Positions 35,223 through 47,735 of a stretch of DNA of 64,000 nucleotides are shown in pieces. Position 1 is the first letter of the stretch. Each line of letters opens with the position of its first letter. Where the stretch lies: contig CAJNOJ010000324.1 of the NCBI GenBank assembly GCA_905250025.1, forward strand, positions 44,001 through 108,000. Reading direction: 5' to 3'. The DNA comes from Adineta ricciae (taxonomy: Eukaryota; Rotifera; Eurotatoria; Adinetida; Adinetidae). A program made the translations under genes and the position numbers. Below the pieces are notes generated by a model. The model did not search any database and was not told the DNA's origin. It was given only the letters and a program-made list of their open reading frames with translations.

Positions 35223-35624
35223 CGTGTTTCAAAAAATTCTCTCTTTTACATCGGTTTTTATAGGTAAAGTTCCTCTGCAATGATTCACTGGGAAATTTTA
35301 TTTTCTGACTCATGAAAATGGCGTTGATTCATATTTTAAACCATGGCAACATCTGACTAGAAGAAAAAGGAGACTTTTTTCCAACACAAAGGTATTATAA
35401 TTGGAAAGAAATATTTTTCGTCATGTATCATGCGTCATAAAGGCAAACAGAAACCGACAAAAAAAGCAAATTCATCATGTCGGATGACTACGTGTTACGG
35501 GCGAAAACATCATCGTCAGACACTCGTTGTGTGTGGATTATAATATCTTATCACGAAAAGCATGAAATAGAAAGGTTAAACTATGTGTTGAGAATGTTCA
35601 CAACATCAGTAACGCTTGATTTTT

Positions 35625-36830
35625 TTATCCGATTGGACATCTCTGTACGCGTTGATTATATGTATCAGCCACATATAAATTATTTTCATTATCAAGTTTC
35701 AACGCATAGGGAACATTTACTAAGGTTGCGTTACTCCCAAATACTCCAGTTTTTCCAGCTACAGTAGTACCGTTTGCAGAGCCTACCTGGAAAAATTGTA
35801 TACGATGATTGAAAGTGTCAGCTACATATAAATTTCCTAGAACATCGAATGCCAAACTACAAGGACTGTTTAATAATTTCGAGGATGTGCCAGCTGCTCC
35901 ACCGATGTCATCAACAACAAGCGTCCATGTACTGGCACCTATGATCCATCGAACGACATTGTTAGAAATACGATTAGCAATAACAAGACTATTTGTTGCT
36001 AAATCTAAGTAGATACCAAATGGATCATTCAATTGTGTGTTATATAAAAATACAGTTATGGAAGACGTTGTAAATAGTGCAACCTATAGTTGACTCACCT
36101 GATCCAGCAATGATCGTCCCTGCAGACGATCCATTTAACCAAAGTCGAACACGACTGTTATACGGATCTGAAACGTATATGTTTCGTTTTGAATCAACAA
36201 CAACACTACCGCAACTTTTGAAATAATTCAATGCTGATCCTGCGACTGTCGATCCGTTTGTAGCATTGAACAGGATAACTGAGATGATTGAATTCATTCT
36301 CATTCACGCCCGTAACACCGACTAGGGTAATAGCAACTATGTTCCACTGCACGACAAGAGTTGAAGTTGTTGTAACTAAAATTAGATATGGGCCGGATGT
36401 TTCGTATAAGAAAAAAAGCAAAAAAGAAACGACACTTTCATTATGACATGTGCTTAATGATTCTTCACAATTAAGTTGCCAATGAAGCTAAACACGTTGA
36501 TTGTCAGAATCTCTCTATTCTCACCTGATGTACGTAGTAGAGGTGCTTGATGTGGTGGATGCTTTGGACTTGTTAGCCAAAATGAATGCGCTTGACGCGT
36601 ACTGAACGTTGTTGTCGACGTTGCTATAGAGTACTCGATATATTATGTGGATCCGAAAGGATAGACCGTATTTACCTAGAGTTGTTGTATATTTATTATG
36701 TACAACAAATATTGGAATGCATCAGAATTAATATGACAGCAATTGTTCCAATAACAGTAAAGATACCAGTTAAAACTATACGCTGTTTAGTACTTGAAAA
36801 TCATAAAGTATAGAAGTTCTTTTTTATTTA
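35625..36830 (-). pseudogene. NHL-repeat membrane gene, degenerate copy of haplotype 1
   Basis: Readable pieces are a TM exon (RRIVLTGIFTVIGTIAVILI, near 36780-36700), a Thr/Ser-rich stalk exon, and NHL units (NIYVSDPYNSRVRLW; NLYVADTFNHRIQFF; NLYVADTYNQRVQ). Lesions specific to this copy are: loss of about 74 bp after SYP relative to the other copy (frameshift near 36290), a shifted frame after the TM that hits stop codons, and an acceptor read ttcgg instead of ttcag before the stalk exon. A further frame break after AGSGEST is shared with the other copy, so decay began before the haplotypes diverged. Confidence 0.7.
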
Positions 36831-37950
36831 TTTATAGATTTTCAACGTCATACTAACCGTTCGTTACGGGTGGAGAGAGTCCATGAGTTAGCGTATTTTG
36901 ATATTACTCGGGTGTGAGTCATTATGATAACCTGAAGAAAAATGCGCGAAATTCATCAAAACAGTTTTGTTTGGGTAAAAGTGTATAGTTCAACAATCAT
37001 AAAATAGTCTTACATTAAAATGCAAATGTAATAGATGTTTTCATTTGTCAAACTTACGCCAATGTTGGTTGCAGACGGTGCCTTGATGAACAGTAAAGAA
37101 GTTATGATATAAACTCATGATTTTTATATTGTTTACTTCTGTTTTTCTCATTTTATTTCAGGAAAACTTCAAATTCGAGTTTCTCAACCGATAGTTTTCA
37201 TAAAGATCTCGTACTCGATACACCGCAGATGATTCAGTGCATCGATTTTCTCGAAGGTTTATATACCCATACAGCAGTCACATCATATACATCTATTTTG
37301 AATGTTATTTACATGAATGTAGGAATATATTCGCACAGAAATTCTCATCATTCTAACCAGGATCTTGTTGAATATACATGTATTTGACGGCACGTGAGTA
37401 ATAATGCATGGTTTACCTATTTGTGTAGGAAAAAACTAATTTTTAATATTAGTTTCATCTACGGAAAACTTGAGAGAGTGGTTGTTCGAAGTGAAGAGTG
37501 TAATTAGAAAGATAGAAAACTATATCACGAACCATATTACCACAATTTAATGAGGCTCAGATCTACGAGAGAAAGCATTTATTACTAAGGAGATGAAAAA
37601 GTTATTTAACATGCACATTTTCTTATACGAGAGCGTACCGTTTGAGATAGATCTAGCCTTTCTACTATGAGTTTAATATGTATGTACTAAAGAAGAAACA
37701 GATGCAAGCTGACATCCTTCTCCAAATGCCATTAATTACGTAGTCACGGATATTCCCCATTATCGAGACGAAAACAAGCGATTATCTCGACTTAGTCAGA
37801 TCAGATATCGTTCATCTTTTTCAATGAAAAACTTGAATTGAATGACAGAGACGTATAATCACGACATTTCTTCGACCTTTTTACGAAGTTGATCATGTTT
37901 AGACGAATCAAACTGTTTTACATAACGCAATCCAAACATATCCGATCAAT
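36831..37950. other. Intergenic, upstream of GPCR
   Basis: About 1.1 kb of AT-rich DNA without coding signal. The alignable counterpart is 47736-48859. Substitutions and small indels are common, as expected for unconstrained sequence. Confidence 0.4.
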
Positions 37951-38862
37951 ATGTCACAAGTATCGAACCTCACAATATTATCATCATCTATTCCAACAAA
38001 TTTATACAGATATGGCGGACCTATTTTAATGATTATGGGCACAATTGGTTCTATGCTCAGTTTAACCGTTTTCGCAAAAAAGAATCTACGTAAAAATCCT
38101 TGTTCAATCTACTTTATGGCATTTAACATCGCTAATTTGTTCTTAATTTACTTATCCTTATTCATCACAGTATTAGCACTTGGTTATAACATAAATCCTA
38201 GTTTGTACAATCGAACTTTTTGTCGTTTTCGTTTATATGCAGCGGCGCTATTTGACGTACTGAGTCCATCGTATCTAATCTTAGCATCAATTGATCGGCT
38301 ATTGATTACTTCCCATTGTGTCCGAACACGGCATAGAAGTACGCCTCGTCTCGCTTATCTATGCATTCTTTCTGTGACTTTGTTTTGGTGTTTAATACAT
38401 ATTCATACATTGATTTTTACAGATATTATTGAACCAATGCCAAATGTTATTATTTGTTACTTTCAGCCTGGTATTCATTTGATGATTACCAGTTACTATT
38501 CAATAAGTATTAAAGGAATTCTTATACCTTTGCTGATGATTATTTTTGGGCTTTGGACGCACAGAAATATTCGAGCTACAAGGGTGCATCCGACCCATCC
38601 GAAAGATAGACAACTGATTCGACTGTTATTGACTGATGTAAGTGTTTACATCGTGTTTAGTTTGATGATATCGATCGTTCTTATGTATCAACATCTGTCG
38701 AGTCGATCGAGAACTGAAATAACTTTCACGAACATTCAAATGCAATTATTTCTTGTTAGTATTGCATTGTTCAACTCTTACATTCCATATTCCATTGTAT
38801 TTTATACAAATCTATTAGTATCGAAATCTTTTCGACAAGAAGTCAGAAGTGTATTTAAATAA
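37951..38862 (+). CDS. Rhodopsin-type GPCR (303 aa), haplotype 1 copy
   Basis: Single exon, seven hydrophobic segments. Class-A features are GTIGSMLSLTVF and FNIANLFLIYLSLF (TM1-2), Cys in TFCRFRLY before TM3, ILASIDRLLITS (the D-R-Y position reads D-R-L), KGILIPLLMIIFGLW (TM5), and a TM7 end NSYIPYSIVFYTNLL with a short basic tail (FRQEVRSVFK). NxS/T sites (SNLT, NRT) lie in predicted outside segments. This is the divergent bdelloid-type class-A group; ligand unknown. The other copy at 48860-49771 has the same length and 26 amino-acid differences. Confidence 0.8.
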   Translation: MSQVSNLTILSSSIPTNLYRYGGPILMIMGTIGSMLSLTVFAKKNLRKNPCSIYFMAFNIANLFLIYLSLFITVLALGYNINPSLYNRTFCRFRLYAAALFDVLSPSYLILASIDRLLITSHCVRTRHRSTPRLAYLCILSVTLFWCLIHIHTLIFTDIIEPMPNVIICYFQPGIHLMITSYYSISIKGILIPLLMIIFGLWTHRNIRATRVHPTHPKDRQLIRLLLTDVSVYIVFSLMISIVLMYQHLSSRSRTEITFTNIQMQLFLVSIALFNSYIPYSIVFYTNLLVSKSFRQEVRSVFK

Positions 38863-38897
38863 ATGTGAATAAAGCCAGACAATGAACAAATATGCAA

Positions 38898-39420
38898 TCA
38901 GTTTTTCATTGGTAAGATTATCGATGATAATTGGTCAGCTGCATATTTGAAATCTTCTTGTTTGAATTTAAGTAATTCCGAACCGAACGCGCCTTTGACT
39001 TCCATGATTTTCGCATAATCACCGCAGCAACCTTTGCAGAGAATCAATGGCCACGTGCAAGTCAGTATTAGAACCATCACGGCCATACATGAATTCATAG
39101 TCGTGTCTGTTGATTCTTTCATTACTTCGATATCACGCATAAAGATAGCAGTATCGATATGATGACCTTCACAGCAGCAACAACAAAAGGCTGGATCTTG
39201 ATGTCGAACAATTATTCGCTTAGCCGTGAAAATGACATTGGATTTTGGTCCGCAACATGACGAACATCCTTCATTGCATTGGTACAATCGGATGAAATGT
39301 TCACCATCAAGTATCGAAAATGTATTTCGAGGAAGATTAGGTTCAGTTGGTTGTACTGTTACCGGCCTAATGAGATCCCATAGTTTTACAAATGAAACAG
39401 TTCAAAAATCGTACTCACAT
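38898..39420 (-). CDS. Cysteine-cluster protein with split start codon (156 aa), haplotype 1
   Basis: The main exon 39366-38898 contains CNEGCSSCCGPKSNVIFTAK, then CCCCCEGHHIDTAIFMRDIE, one hydrophobic segment (AVMVLILTCTWPLILC) and a charged C-terminus. Upstream, the exon before gtgagt ends ...taaAT and the next exon begins G, so splicing creates ATG with MPVTVQPTEPNLPRNTF following. A stop codon directly precedes AT in that frame. The same arrangement is kept in the second copy (49807-50330). The protein may be a metal-binding or palmitoylated membrane-attached protein. Family unrecognised. Confidence 0.6.
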
Positions 39421-40528
39421 TTATGGAACCTATACGATCGCGTTTAGAAGCAAAACGTAGAATGAAGTAGTGAAGACGACTTTGAATAAAACTTCCACTC
39501 CGACCAAAACGACAAGGTGACAGTATGAATATTGCAATATTTTTAATGATAGAGTGAGTAGGGAAAACCGTCTCTTATTTTCCTTTTTTTTCACATTTTC
39601 TCTAATTGCTCGAATCTGTCCACTTCAATCTATTGTCATAAAAAATATCAAATAGGCTGTAATGGGTGATCATTTTTCTTTGAATGAAAGCGTATTTCAA
39701 AAAAAGTATGAATGTACTTGAATACGACGTGCTAAATTATATGTCTGCGTCATTGCTTCGTAGCTATTTTGAGCAGCGAGAAAAATCTTCAGAAAAGAAT
39801 GTCCAATTTATGAAATGCGATGGGTTTCTTCCGAAGACAGTTTGTAAAAGTAATCCGATATTATACAACACGTTCTTGTTGATTTCTCAAGTTTGATCGG
39901 ATTTTGACATGAAATATTCATTCAGATCAATAGATATTTTCAATGGGAGAATGATGCTCACTGTGCGAAGAATATGTATGAAATAAAGCGTATGACGAAT
40001 GAAATTCGCTCCAATTAGCTATTCTCTATTGAGATATTCAGACACGGAAAGATACCGAATTGAGTTCGATGTATTTAGTCAGCATTCATTTTAGTTGGAT
40101 AGAATGAATGAACACTGATAAAATTCAACTTTTCTATGTTGATTCTTTTCTTTTTCCAGTTAAACATTTTGTTTTATATCCGACGGAAGCTGAAATTGAT
40201 ACATAAAAATCTTTATTTGCATTTATCCTCGTTCTCATAGACATGAAAGATATTGTTTCGTATGTATTCGTACGTTTTTCATCGAAGCAAAGTCAGGTAG
40301 CAATATGATCATCTTAAGCTCGATTTACATATTAACAGTACTCGAAAATATGGATGAAGTAAGCAAAACGATATTGTCAGTTCCAGGATTAAAGAGGAGG
40401 TGGGTAGTAGTTTTATTGTCGCAACAGATATCTGATTACGATTTGAAAATCATGCATAAATGTGTCTGGATTGATATAAAAGAACGAGTATGATTTGCAA
40501 AATATAAGGAAAAAGGTTGTACATGAAG
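39421..40528. other. Intergenic, short conserved open frame of doubtful status
   Basis: 39684-39896 (+) opens as MKAYFKKSMNVLEYD... and aligns with a longer frame (103 aa) at 50602-50913. In this copy it is interrupted after LLISQV, so a shared exon or a decaying gene is possible. No known family. Remaining DNA is AT-rich. Confidence 0.35.
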
Positions 40529-42781
40529 ATGCCACCGGTAATATTCGTTGTTACATTTTTAATTATATCGGCAAGTGCATCTCACTACCGGTAGGAATAT
40601 TGTATGACCAACTGATGTCATTGAATACTATCATTCTAGTGGGGGATCATTGTCGTGGAGCATCGATGAGCGAACAATTAACGAATCGTCATCTACAGTC
40701 GTTGTTCGTATTACACAACGACATTCATATCGCACGAATTATTCATCAAGTACATTTTGTAATAAAACTACAATTGCTAATGGAGGTCTAATCGGTGATG
40801 GTACTGTATCATGTCTTGGCAATTGCTCAGAGATTTTACCAGTTATTTACTCGATACCAGTATTCACTACGAATGTACCATGCACTGATTTCAGCGATGA
40901 GTTTGGTTATAGTAGTGGAGAAGGTAGTGTTGCCGTAGTCGTACCCAAGGATGTTCGATTCACCTATGTCTCACAAAGTTGCTGTTGGATATCTCTGTTA
41001 CATGGTGGCAGCGGTTGGTCATTAGCTTTGGTTGTCGATACACACCGCCGTCGCAATGGAAAGTGAGTCTTCGAAAAAAAAGCAATCAACTTTGTCTTTC
41101 TTCGATCTTCGTAGATATAATAATTCACCGAAAACTTCATCAAGCCCAGTCGTTCAAGTACAAATAGGACAAACACACGTCATTCCTATTCCAATGGCGG
41201 ACAGTGATGGTGATGCACTTCGATGCCGTTGGGGGAACACACCAGCAGAATGTGGTGGCATTTGTCATCCTAAGGGTACTCTTCAACCATTCCCTTGTCA
41301 ACTGACATATGAAGCAACAGCTCTCGGTTATGAAGGTGTAGCATTGGTTATCGAAGATTATGATCGAATTACTAATGAGAGTTATTCATCTATTCCTCTT
41401 CAGTTTCTCATTCATATCGTTGACCGAATTCAAATAACTGTACCACCGACATTAAACTACACAGGTCCTCCAATTTTACCGGCATGTGCTGTGTCTCCAG
41501 TATACGTTGGTGATCGACATCATGGGGCTTGCATCGGTATAGCATCAAATGCTACAGCCACTGAGCGCGTTGTCTTTAAGGTTCCTTGTAATGATTCGAG
41601 TACTATCATTACAGATATTCTCACTGTTTCGCCACCTGGTATGACTAAAAGTCCCATTTCTATGGATTCGAATGATAATAATGCGTACATTATGTATGTT
41701 CAATGGACTCCTCGACCAGATCAGTATGGAATTCATCAACTATGTTTAACTCCGGTTGATTCTGCTGGCCAAACCGGTCAACAAGTATGTTATACATTTC
41801 AAGTGGATGTCGCTCCGCCCCAATTCGTTGCTGAATCAATAACACCTAAAGGGCTTGTTCCACGGAATCAAGCCATCTGGTCTATCTCAACTAATCAACA
41901 TGTAGTACCACCAATCCAAAGAACACCATATATTCGATATTTCAAACGGCTTCTGAATGGCACAGATGAAGAAGTATTGCGTGTTAATACAACGACGAAT
42001 GTCATCTATCAAACGACGCAGTTGATCATCAATACAAGTAATACTATTTGGGAAGACGTAAGCGTTCGTCTTGATTTCCCTTTCAAAATAATCATTTTCA
42101 ACATATCTTTAGGGTGCCCATTATTATATTTTATTTGACAGTGGTATAGTTTCACTCAACCAATCATGTGGTATTGAATCAGCATCGATCATGGATAAGC
42201 ATTTTTGGGAATTTTGGATTGAATCTGTAACCACTCCTATTGCTACTACCACTCCTATTGCTACTACCACTCCTATTGCTACTACCACTCCTATTGCTAC
42301 TACTACTACTACTACTACCACTCCTATTTCTACTACTACTACTACCGCCCTGGTGACGACTACAAAACCAACGACCAGAGCAGTTGATTCAGACTATTAT
42401 TGCCCTCGTTGGCTGTCATTCGGGACCGTAGTCAATCTTACAAGTAGCGCTCTAGAACCGAACTATACATTTTGTTTTACGGTTAACACAAGTTTTGCTG
42501 ACGTGACCATCACGGCCAACACTTGGACTTCTTGTTCAACTTGGAAAATGTCCGGTACCGCTGATCCTCTTCTGGAATTATTCACGCCAGAAACAAGTAT
42601 TGATTCACCGGTAGCTCAAAACGATGATGGCAATAGTATTTCTCATTTAAATTGTTATGCAGCTGTGCTCAGCTACCGTCTCACTAAAGGTAATCATCGT
42701 GTGGTTATTCGCCATCCTAAATGTGCATATGGTAATTTTGAATTACGTTTATCAAATGAAATAACCAATACTTTCAAATAA
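40529..42781 (+). CDS. Secreted protein with Thr-rich linker (698 aa, four exons)
   Basis: Exons 40529-40590, 40640-41062, 41115-42057 and 42113-42781, with introns of 49-55 bp and matching phases. The signal peptide MPPVIFVVTFLIISASA is followed by SHYRGGSLSWSIDER, the opening I know from a family of secreted animal and protist proteins. A large Cys-containing ectodomain contains DSDGDALRCRW and DQYGIHQLCLTPVDSAGQTG, suggesting cadherin/Ig-like sandwich domains. Then come a Thr-rich linker with four 18-bp repeats, and a C-terminal domain CPRWLSFGTVV...SCSTWKMSGTADP...HPKCAYGNFELRL like prepeptidase C-terminal sandwiches. Extracellular adhesion or matrix role inferred. Only its last codons are found in haplotype 2. 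Confidence 0.72.
42231..42302 (+). repeat. 18-bp minisatellite, four units, coding
   Basis: Tandem ACTCCTATTGCTACTACC-type units encode TPIATT repeats, followed by an ACT run. It forms the O-glycosylation-type linker of the secreted protein and is a likely length polymorphism. Confidence 0.85.
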
Positions 42782-43460
42782 AGGATTCGATTTACAGTTT
42801 TTCTTCCATAACATTGATTCACAGACAAAATCAGTTCTAAGAGTGTCAACGGGAGCTTTTACCCATTTATATATTCATTTCAAATAAAATACCAATGAAC
42901 AAAACTAACTCTGATTTAAATTTTGATATTTTTAAAACTAGTAGGAGAAAGTCCTTCATGATATTACTCAACTGTTTGCTATTTCGTTTCTCTTTCCTTT
43001 GTTAGTCATTTCACATAGCAATCAGCCGTGGAACTTGTAGCGGCAATCAATCCAGGAGAAATCAAATGAGAACTTCAAGTATATCTGGTCGAACAGCGTC
43101 CATTTGACTAGATGTTGAACGATTTATGAAAGATGTCAGTTGTATTCAGTGCTACTGGAATTATGAAATCTATATAGCGTTTCTTTCAGTTGTCTTAACC
43201 AACCGTGAACTATAAGAGAAAGGTTCTCAATTACCGTCTTACGATCGCGACGTTTGCATTTACGTTCTGGTTACTACTTCGTATATTCTATTGGCTGCAA
43301 GGCCGTGTTTTTATTGTATTATGTTTTCTATTCTTTATCGAATTCTTTCCAGTAAAGCATATAGCTTCATACTCTTCGTGGTATTCAAATGATAGTTTTT
43401 CACGTCTTAATAGAGTTTATTGATCAAAGCTAAGGCAGAAAATGACAAAAAAAAGGAAGT
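42782..43460. other. Intergenic between convergent genes
   Basis: 3' flank of the secreted protein and of the O-methyltransferase. Aligns closely with 51380-52061. An open frame at 43205-43423 has no family and is broken in the other copy. Confidence 0.4.
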
Positions 43461-44247
43461 TCATTTCTTTCGGCAAAGTGTCGTTCCATCGCCAAGACGT
43501 AGAAAACTAATGTCAACACGTTGATCATCTCGAACGAATTCATTGAATTGTCGAATAGCAACGGTGTTTTCACTCGTGTCTGCGTCGTCTAGAACTGCTC
43601 CGTCCCATAACGTGTTATCGATTGCAATCAGACCATTCGAACGGACTAATTTCAATGATAATTCATAATAATTCTTATAATTTGTTTTGTCGGCGTCGAT
43701 AAAAACGAAATCAAACGATCCGGGTCCGTTTTCTTCCAACAGTTTCTTCAAAGTTTCCACAGCAGGTCCAATTTTAACCGAAATTTTCTTGTCAACACCT
43801 GCTTTTTTCCATAAATCTCGGCGGATATATTGATCCGATATGTCACATGCGATTAATTCACCATCAGGCGGAAGTACCAATGCAATCGAAAGCGCTGTAT
43901 AACCAGTAAATGATCCAACTTCAACTAGAAAGAAAATTTATTTCTTTAATATCGGATTAATATCACGAGAAATCTTACTGCAGCGTTTGCATCCAATGAG
44001 TTGAATAATAATCTGAAAGAATTGTGCTTCATCGAGAGCACCCAGCATTCGTGATAAATGACCTGAGGAAAATGAAATTCACGTTAAAATCCACTGTTTC
44101 GATATTCTTACCTGGTAACGACGTTGAATATTTAACTAATTCATCTTGTTCCGATCTTAAGCGAAGAGAATGTTCACCAATGTAGCGGTCGATTGGATCT
44201 TTCGATTCTTGTGTTTTGAGTCCAGCTGTATTGTTATGCTCGGTCAT
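43461..44247 (-). CDS. SAM-dependent O-methyltransferase (CCoAOMT/COMTD1 type, 227 aa)
   Basis: Exons 44247-44112, 44062-43979 and 43924-43461; 228 codons. Motifs: IGCKRCIEVGSFTGYTALSI (SAM-binding motif I, E-x-G-x-x-x-G), GELIACDISDQY (acidic end of beta2), FDFVFIDADKTNY (metal-binding Asp motif of cation-dependent O-methyltransferases), GLIAIDNTLWDG and final RLGDGTTLCRK. Length and order match the caffeoyl-CoA O-methyltransferase family including animal COMTD1. It would methylate catechol-type hydroxyls with Mg2+. No signal peptide. The copy at 52062-52850 differs at two visible residues in the last exon (I/V, D/K). Confidence 0.88.
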
Positions 44248-44540
44248 GTTCAGAAGAAGAATATGCTTAGTTTTCAATGAAAGAATACCGCGCTTTATAT
44301 AGACAAGCGTATGTCGCTGATGACTCATCGTATGTCTAGTATAACAGAAGAAGAGAACGTTTTTTTCCTCGATAAAGACTGGCGAGAAGAAAAGAACATG
44401 TTATTTCTGTTCTTGCTGTTCTTTTTCGCACTCGTTACCGATAAAGTGCGTTAGGGTCAACATCAGAATATACTTCACTTTGAAACTTTAATTCTGATTT
44501 ACAAGAAGACATGACAACACAAAGATTTTTATTACAATAT

Positions 44541-45682
44541 CTACGGCCACGAATGCATTCGTATGCCAAGTTGACGCATCTTTCGAAACAACACATAAGA
44601 ATCTTTTAAACTTTTTCCTGGCAGTCCCCAAGAAGGTATCATTTCACCAACGGTGACATGATGCTCAACACAGAGTTCATCAACCAACGAACTGATCTTC
44701 GGCTCCTTGAGAATCTGCTCGATTAATGCGTTCTCAACAGCTGGTGTGTCAATATCTATTTTAACAATCACATAATCATGCGTTTCGGCAATAGCTTGTA
44801 ACATTGTCCATGGATTAAATTTACCGACTTCTCCAACGCCAACATTGATAAGAGTATAAATAGGAAAAACATCATCAGGTAATTGACTCCATGCGCTTTT
44901 TGCATCTAATGAAGAATGTTCAAAAGCTATGATGCGATCGAATTTCACATGAAAACGTTTGTGATATTCGTAGAACCATAGACTAGAAGCGCCGTTCGGA
45001 TCACCTCCCCACGAACCAAAGTACGAACTACCTATATCAAACAGGAAAAGTTTAGGACGTCGTACGTCGAACGCATGCTGATAGGACCAAGGAAAGATAT
45101 GTTCAGTAGGGGTAAATAAGGAATGGTTGTGAAAAGGAGCTGCAACTAATAGCAAAATAAAACGTTTAGATTGCATATTTGCATCGGCATAGAGACCAGC
45201 TGGAATTGATGTAGATTTGATAGGAGGACAAACAGTGAACGGATCACGTAATAATCCTATTAAAGGTTCGATGAGATATGAAATATCGCCAGTTCTCAAT
45301 GAAACATTTGAATTAGAGTTTCGGCATTCCTCACGATAAAACATTCGAGAGAAAAGGTAGTCTACCGTCAGATCAGCATTTGCCGTTTTATTTCTTCCGA
45401 AACGCTGTAATTCGATTAATCGTTGCATCATTTGTACGCTTTTGTTGAAATGATCAGCATTCGATAATCTTCCACAAACATTTTTCTGAAATTCATCAAT
45501 GTTGTTGTACCATATATCTTCCCAATAACTTGGAGTGTAATTTAAGAAGTATCTTTTACATGTCATTCTGGGCTCATCTATATAGTTCACTATCGAGTGT
45601 AATCTTGTGACGTAATGTGATACAATCAAGTTGAAGAATTTCGTACGTGCCATGGTGTACGATAAGCTAACCAATACGATGA
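44541..45682 (-). CDS. FkbM-like methyltransferase domain protein, haplotype 1, cut at joint N45683
   Basis: Single frame lacking only the N-terminal residues, which are found again at 55535-55807. Visible are the membrane anchor (IVLVSLSYTMARTKFFNLIV) and a lumenal region with YFLNYTPSYWEDIWYNNIDE. A C-terminal Rossmann-like domain has PKLFLFDIGSSYFGSWGG, FDRIIAFEHSS, TLINVGVGE and YVIVKIDIDTPAVENALIEQ, the D-I-G, E, VG and KID pattern of FkbM-type methyltransferases. Predicted Golgi or ER type II enzyme acting on glycan or lipid hydroxyls. The reading across the N into the small basic gene is an assembly chimera. Confidence 0.75.
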
Positions 45683-45683
45683 N
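45683..45683. other. Scaffold joint (single N) where the alternative haplotype block begins
   Basis: Left of the N the sequence stops inside the FkbM-like gene. Right of it the sequence jumps back to the equivalent of 34844. The 221 bp before the N (45462-45682) recur without change at 55535-55755, which shows where the first contig really continues. Confidence 0.9.
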
Positions 45684-46062
45684 TTTTGGTACTTTCTCCT
45701 TTGGATGAGTGCCTGCGCGATAGATATAGACGCGTCTGTGCTCCGGATAAACTACAGAGTAAATTCGTTTTTTCAACCTAAGGCGATACTCCCATGCGTA
45801 GTATTGCTGCATGGTGAAATACTTCCCTTTTATATGAATAAAAGGGGTTTTGGAGACATGCTCGACATATTCACTCATCAAGTCGGGCATTTCGACTTGG
45901 AGTTCGCGCAAGTGCTCGTAAACGTCCATATCGCCGGTACCCACTTCGAAAAGTACCTCTGCTTCTTCTATACATCGTTGGGGGATTAGCTTTGACAGAA
46001 AAAAATGTCTCTAGAAACTTACCTCTTTCTGAGTCCTTTTTCTTATCGCCTTTTTTTGCCAT
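45684..46062 (-). CDS. Small basic conserved protein, haplotype 2, truncated at joint
   Basis: First exon starts at ATG 46062 (MAKKGDKKKDSER), then GT-AG intron and an exon with DMDVYEHLRELQVEMPDLM to THPKEKVPK, where the contig ends. Differs from the copy at 34796-35222 by a handful of residues. Confidence 0.65.
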
Positions 46063-46470
46063 CGTGTTTCGAAAAATTCTCTCTTTTACATGGGTTTTTA
46101 TAGGCAAAGATCCTCTGCAATGATTCACTGGGAAATTATATTTTATGACTCATGAAAATGGCGTTGATACATATTTTAAACCATGGCAACATCTGAGTAG
46201 AAGAAAAAAGAGATTTTTTTCCAACACAAAGGTATTGTAATTGGAAAGAAATATTTTTCGTCATATATCATGCGTCATAAAGGCAAACAGAAACCGACAA
46301 GAAAAGCAAATTCATCTTGTCGGATGACTACGTGTTAGGGCGAAAACAGCATCGTCAGACGCTCTTTGTATGTTGATTATAATATCTTATCACGAAAAGC
46401 ATGAAATAGAAAGGTTAAACTATGTGTTGAGAATGTTCACAATATCAATAACATTTGGTCTTTTTTATCC

Positions 46471-47735
46471 GATCGGAAATCTCTGTACGTGTTGATTATA
46501 TGTATCAGCTACGTATAAATTATTTTCATTATCAAGTTTCAACGCATAGGGAACATATAGTAAGGTTGCGTTATTTCCAAATACTCCAGTTCTTCCAGCT
46601 ATAGTAGTACCGTTTGTAGAACCCATCTGGAAAAATTGTATACGATGATTGAAAGTGTCAACTACATATAAATTCCCTAGAGCATCGAATGTGAAACTAC
46701 AAGGATTGTTTAATAATGTCGAGGATGTGCCTGCTGCTCCACCGATGTCATCAGCAACAAGCCTTCATGTACTGTGGTACCTATGATTCATCGAACGATA
46801 TTGTTAGAAATACGATTAGCAATAACAAGACTATTTGTTGCTAAATCTAAGTAGATACCAACTGGGCCATTTAATTGTGTGTTATACAAAAATACAGTTA
46901 TGGAAGACGTTGTAAATAGTGCAACCTATAGTTGACTCACCTGCTCCAGCAATGATCGTCCCTGTAGACGATCTATTTAACCAAAATCGAACACGATTGT
47001 TATACGGATCTGAAACATATATGTTTCCTTTTGAAGCAACAACAACAACAGCGTAACGATTAAAATAATGCAATACTGATCCTGCGACTGTCGATCCGTT
47101 TGTAGCATTGAACGGCCATTTTTTCACTCGGTTGTTACCCCATGTAGTAATGAATAATGAGTTTGATGAATCCAGAAATGTATCGTAAGGATAACTGAGA
47201 TGATTGAATGCATTGTCATTCACGCCCGTAACACCGACTAGGGTAATAGCAACTATGTTCCATTGCACGACAAGAGTTGACGTTGTTGTAACTAAAATTA
47301 CATATGGTCCAGATGTTTGGTATAAGAAAAAAAAAGCAAAAAAGAAACGACACTTTCATTAGGACATGTGCGTAATGATTCTTCACAATTAAGTTGCCAA
47401 TGAACCTAAACACGTTGATTGTCAGAATCTCTCTATTCTCACCTGATGTAGTAGAGGTGCTTGATGTGGTGGATGTTCTGGACGTGCTAGCCGCAATGGA
47501 TGTGCTTGTTACGCCGAAAGGGCTGAACGTTGTTGTCGACGTTGCTAGAGTGCTCGATATATTATGTGGATCTGAAAGGATAGATTGTATTTATCTAGAG
47601 TTGTTGTATATTTATTATGTACGACAACTATTGGTATGATCAGAATTAATATGACAGCAATTGCTCCAATAACAGTAATGATATCAGTTAAAACTATACG
47701 CCGTTTATTACTTGAAAATCGCAAAGTATAGAAGT
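46471..47735 (-). pseudogene. NHL-repeat membrane gene, degenerate copy of haplotype 2
   Basis: The TM exon is intact here (RRIVLTDIITVIGAIAVILI), and the coding stretch missing from the first copy is present (YDTFLDSSNSLFITTWGNNR). Instead, the donor after the TM exon reads ataaat (first copy gtaaat), and two extra bases near 46775 break the last NHL frame. The acceptor ttcag is intact. Thus the two haplotypes carry largely different lesions in the same gene. Confidence 0.7.

Noticed and set aside
36586..36813. Plus-strand 75-aa frame in the NHL pseudogene
   Set aside because: Shadow of the minus-strand TM and stalk exons.
42124..42321. Minus-strand open frame of valine/alanine repeats
   Set aside because: It is the antisense reading of the ACT-rich minisatellite in the secreted-protein exon.
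44541..45944. Apparent fusion protein of the small basic gene with the FkbM-like methyltransferase
   Set aside because: The frame crosses the undefined base at 45683, an assembly joint. The complete FkbM gene elsewhere has its own N-terminus.
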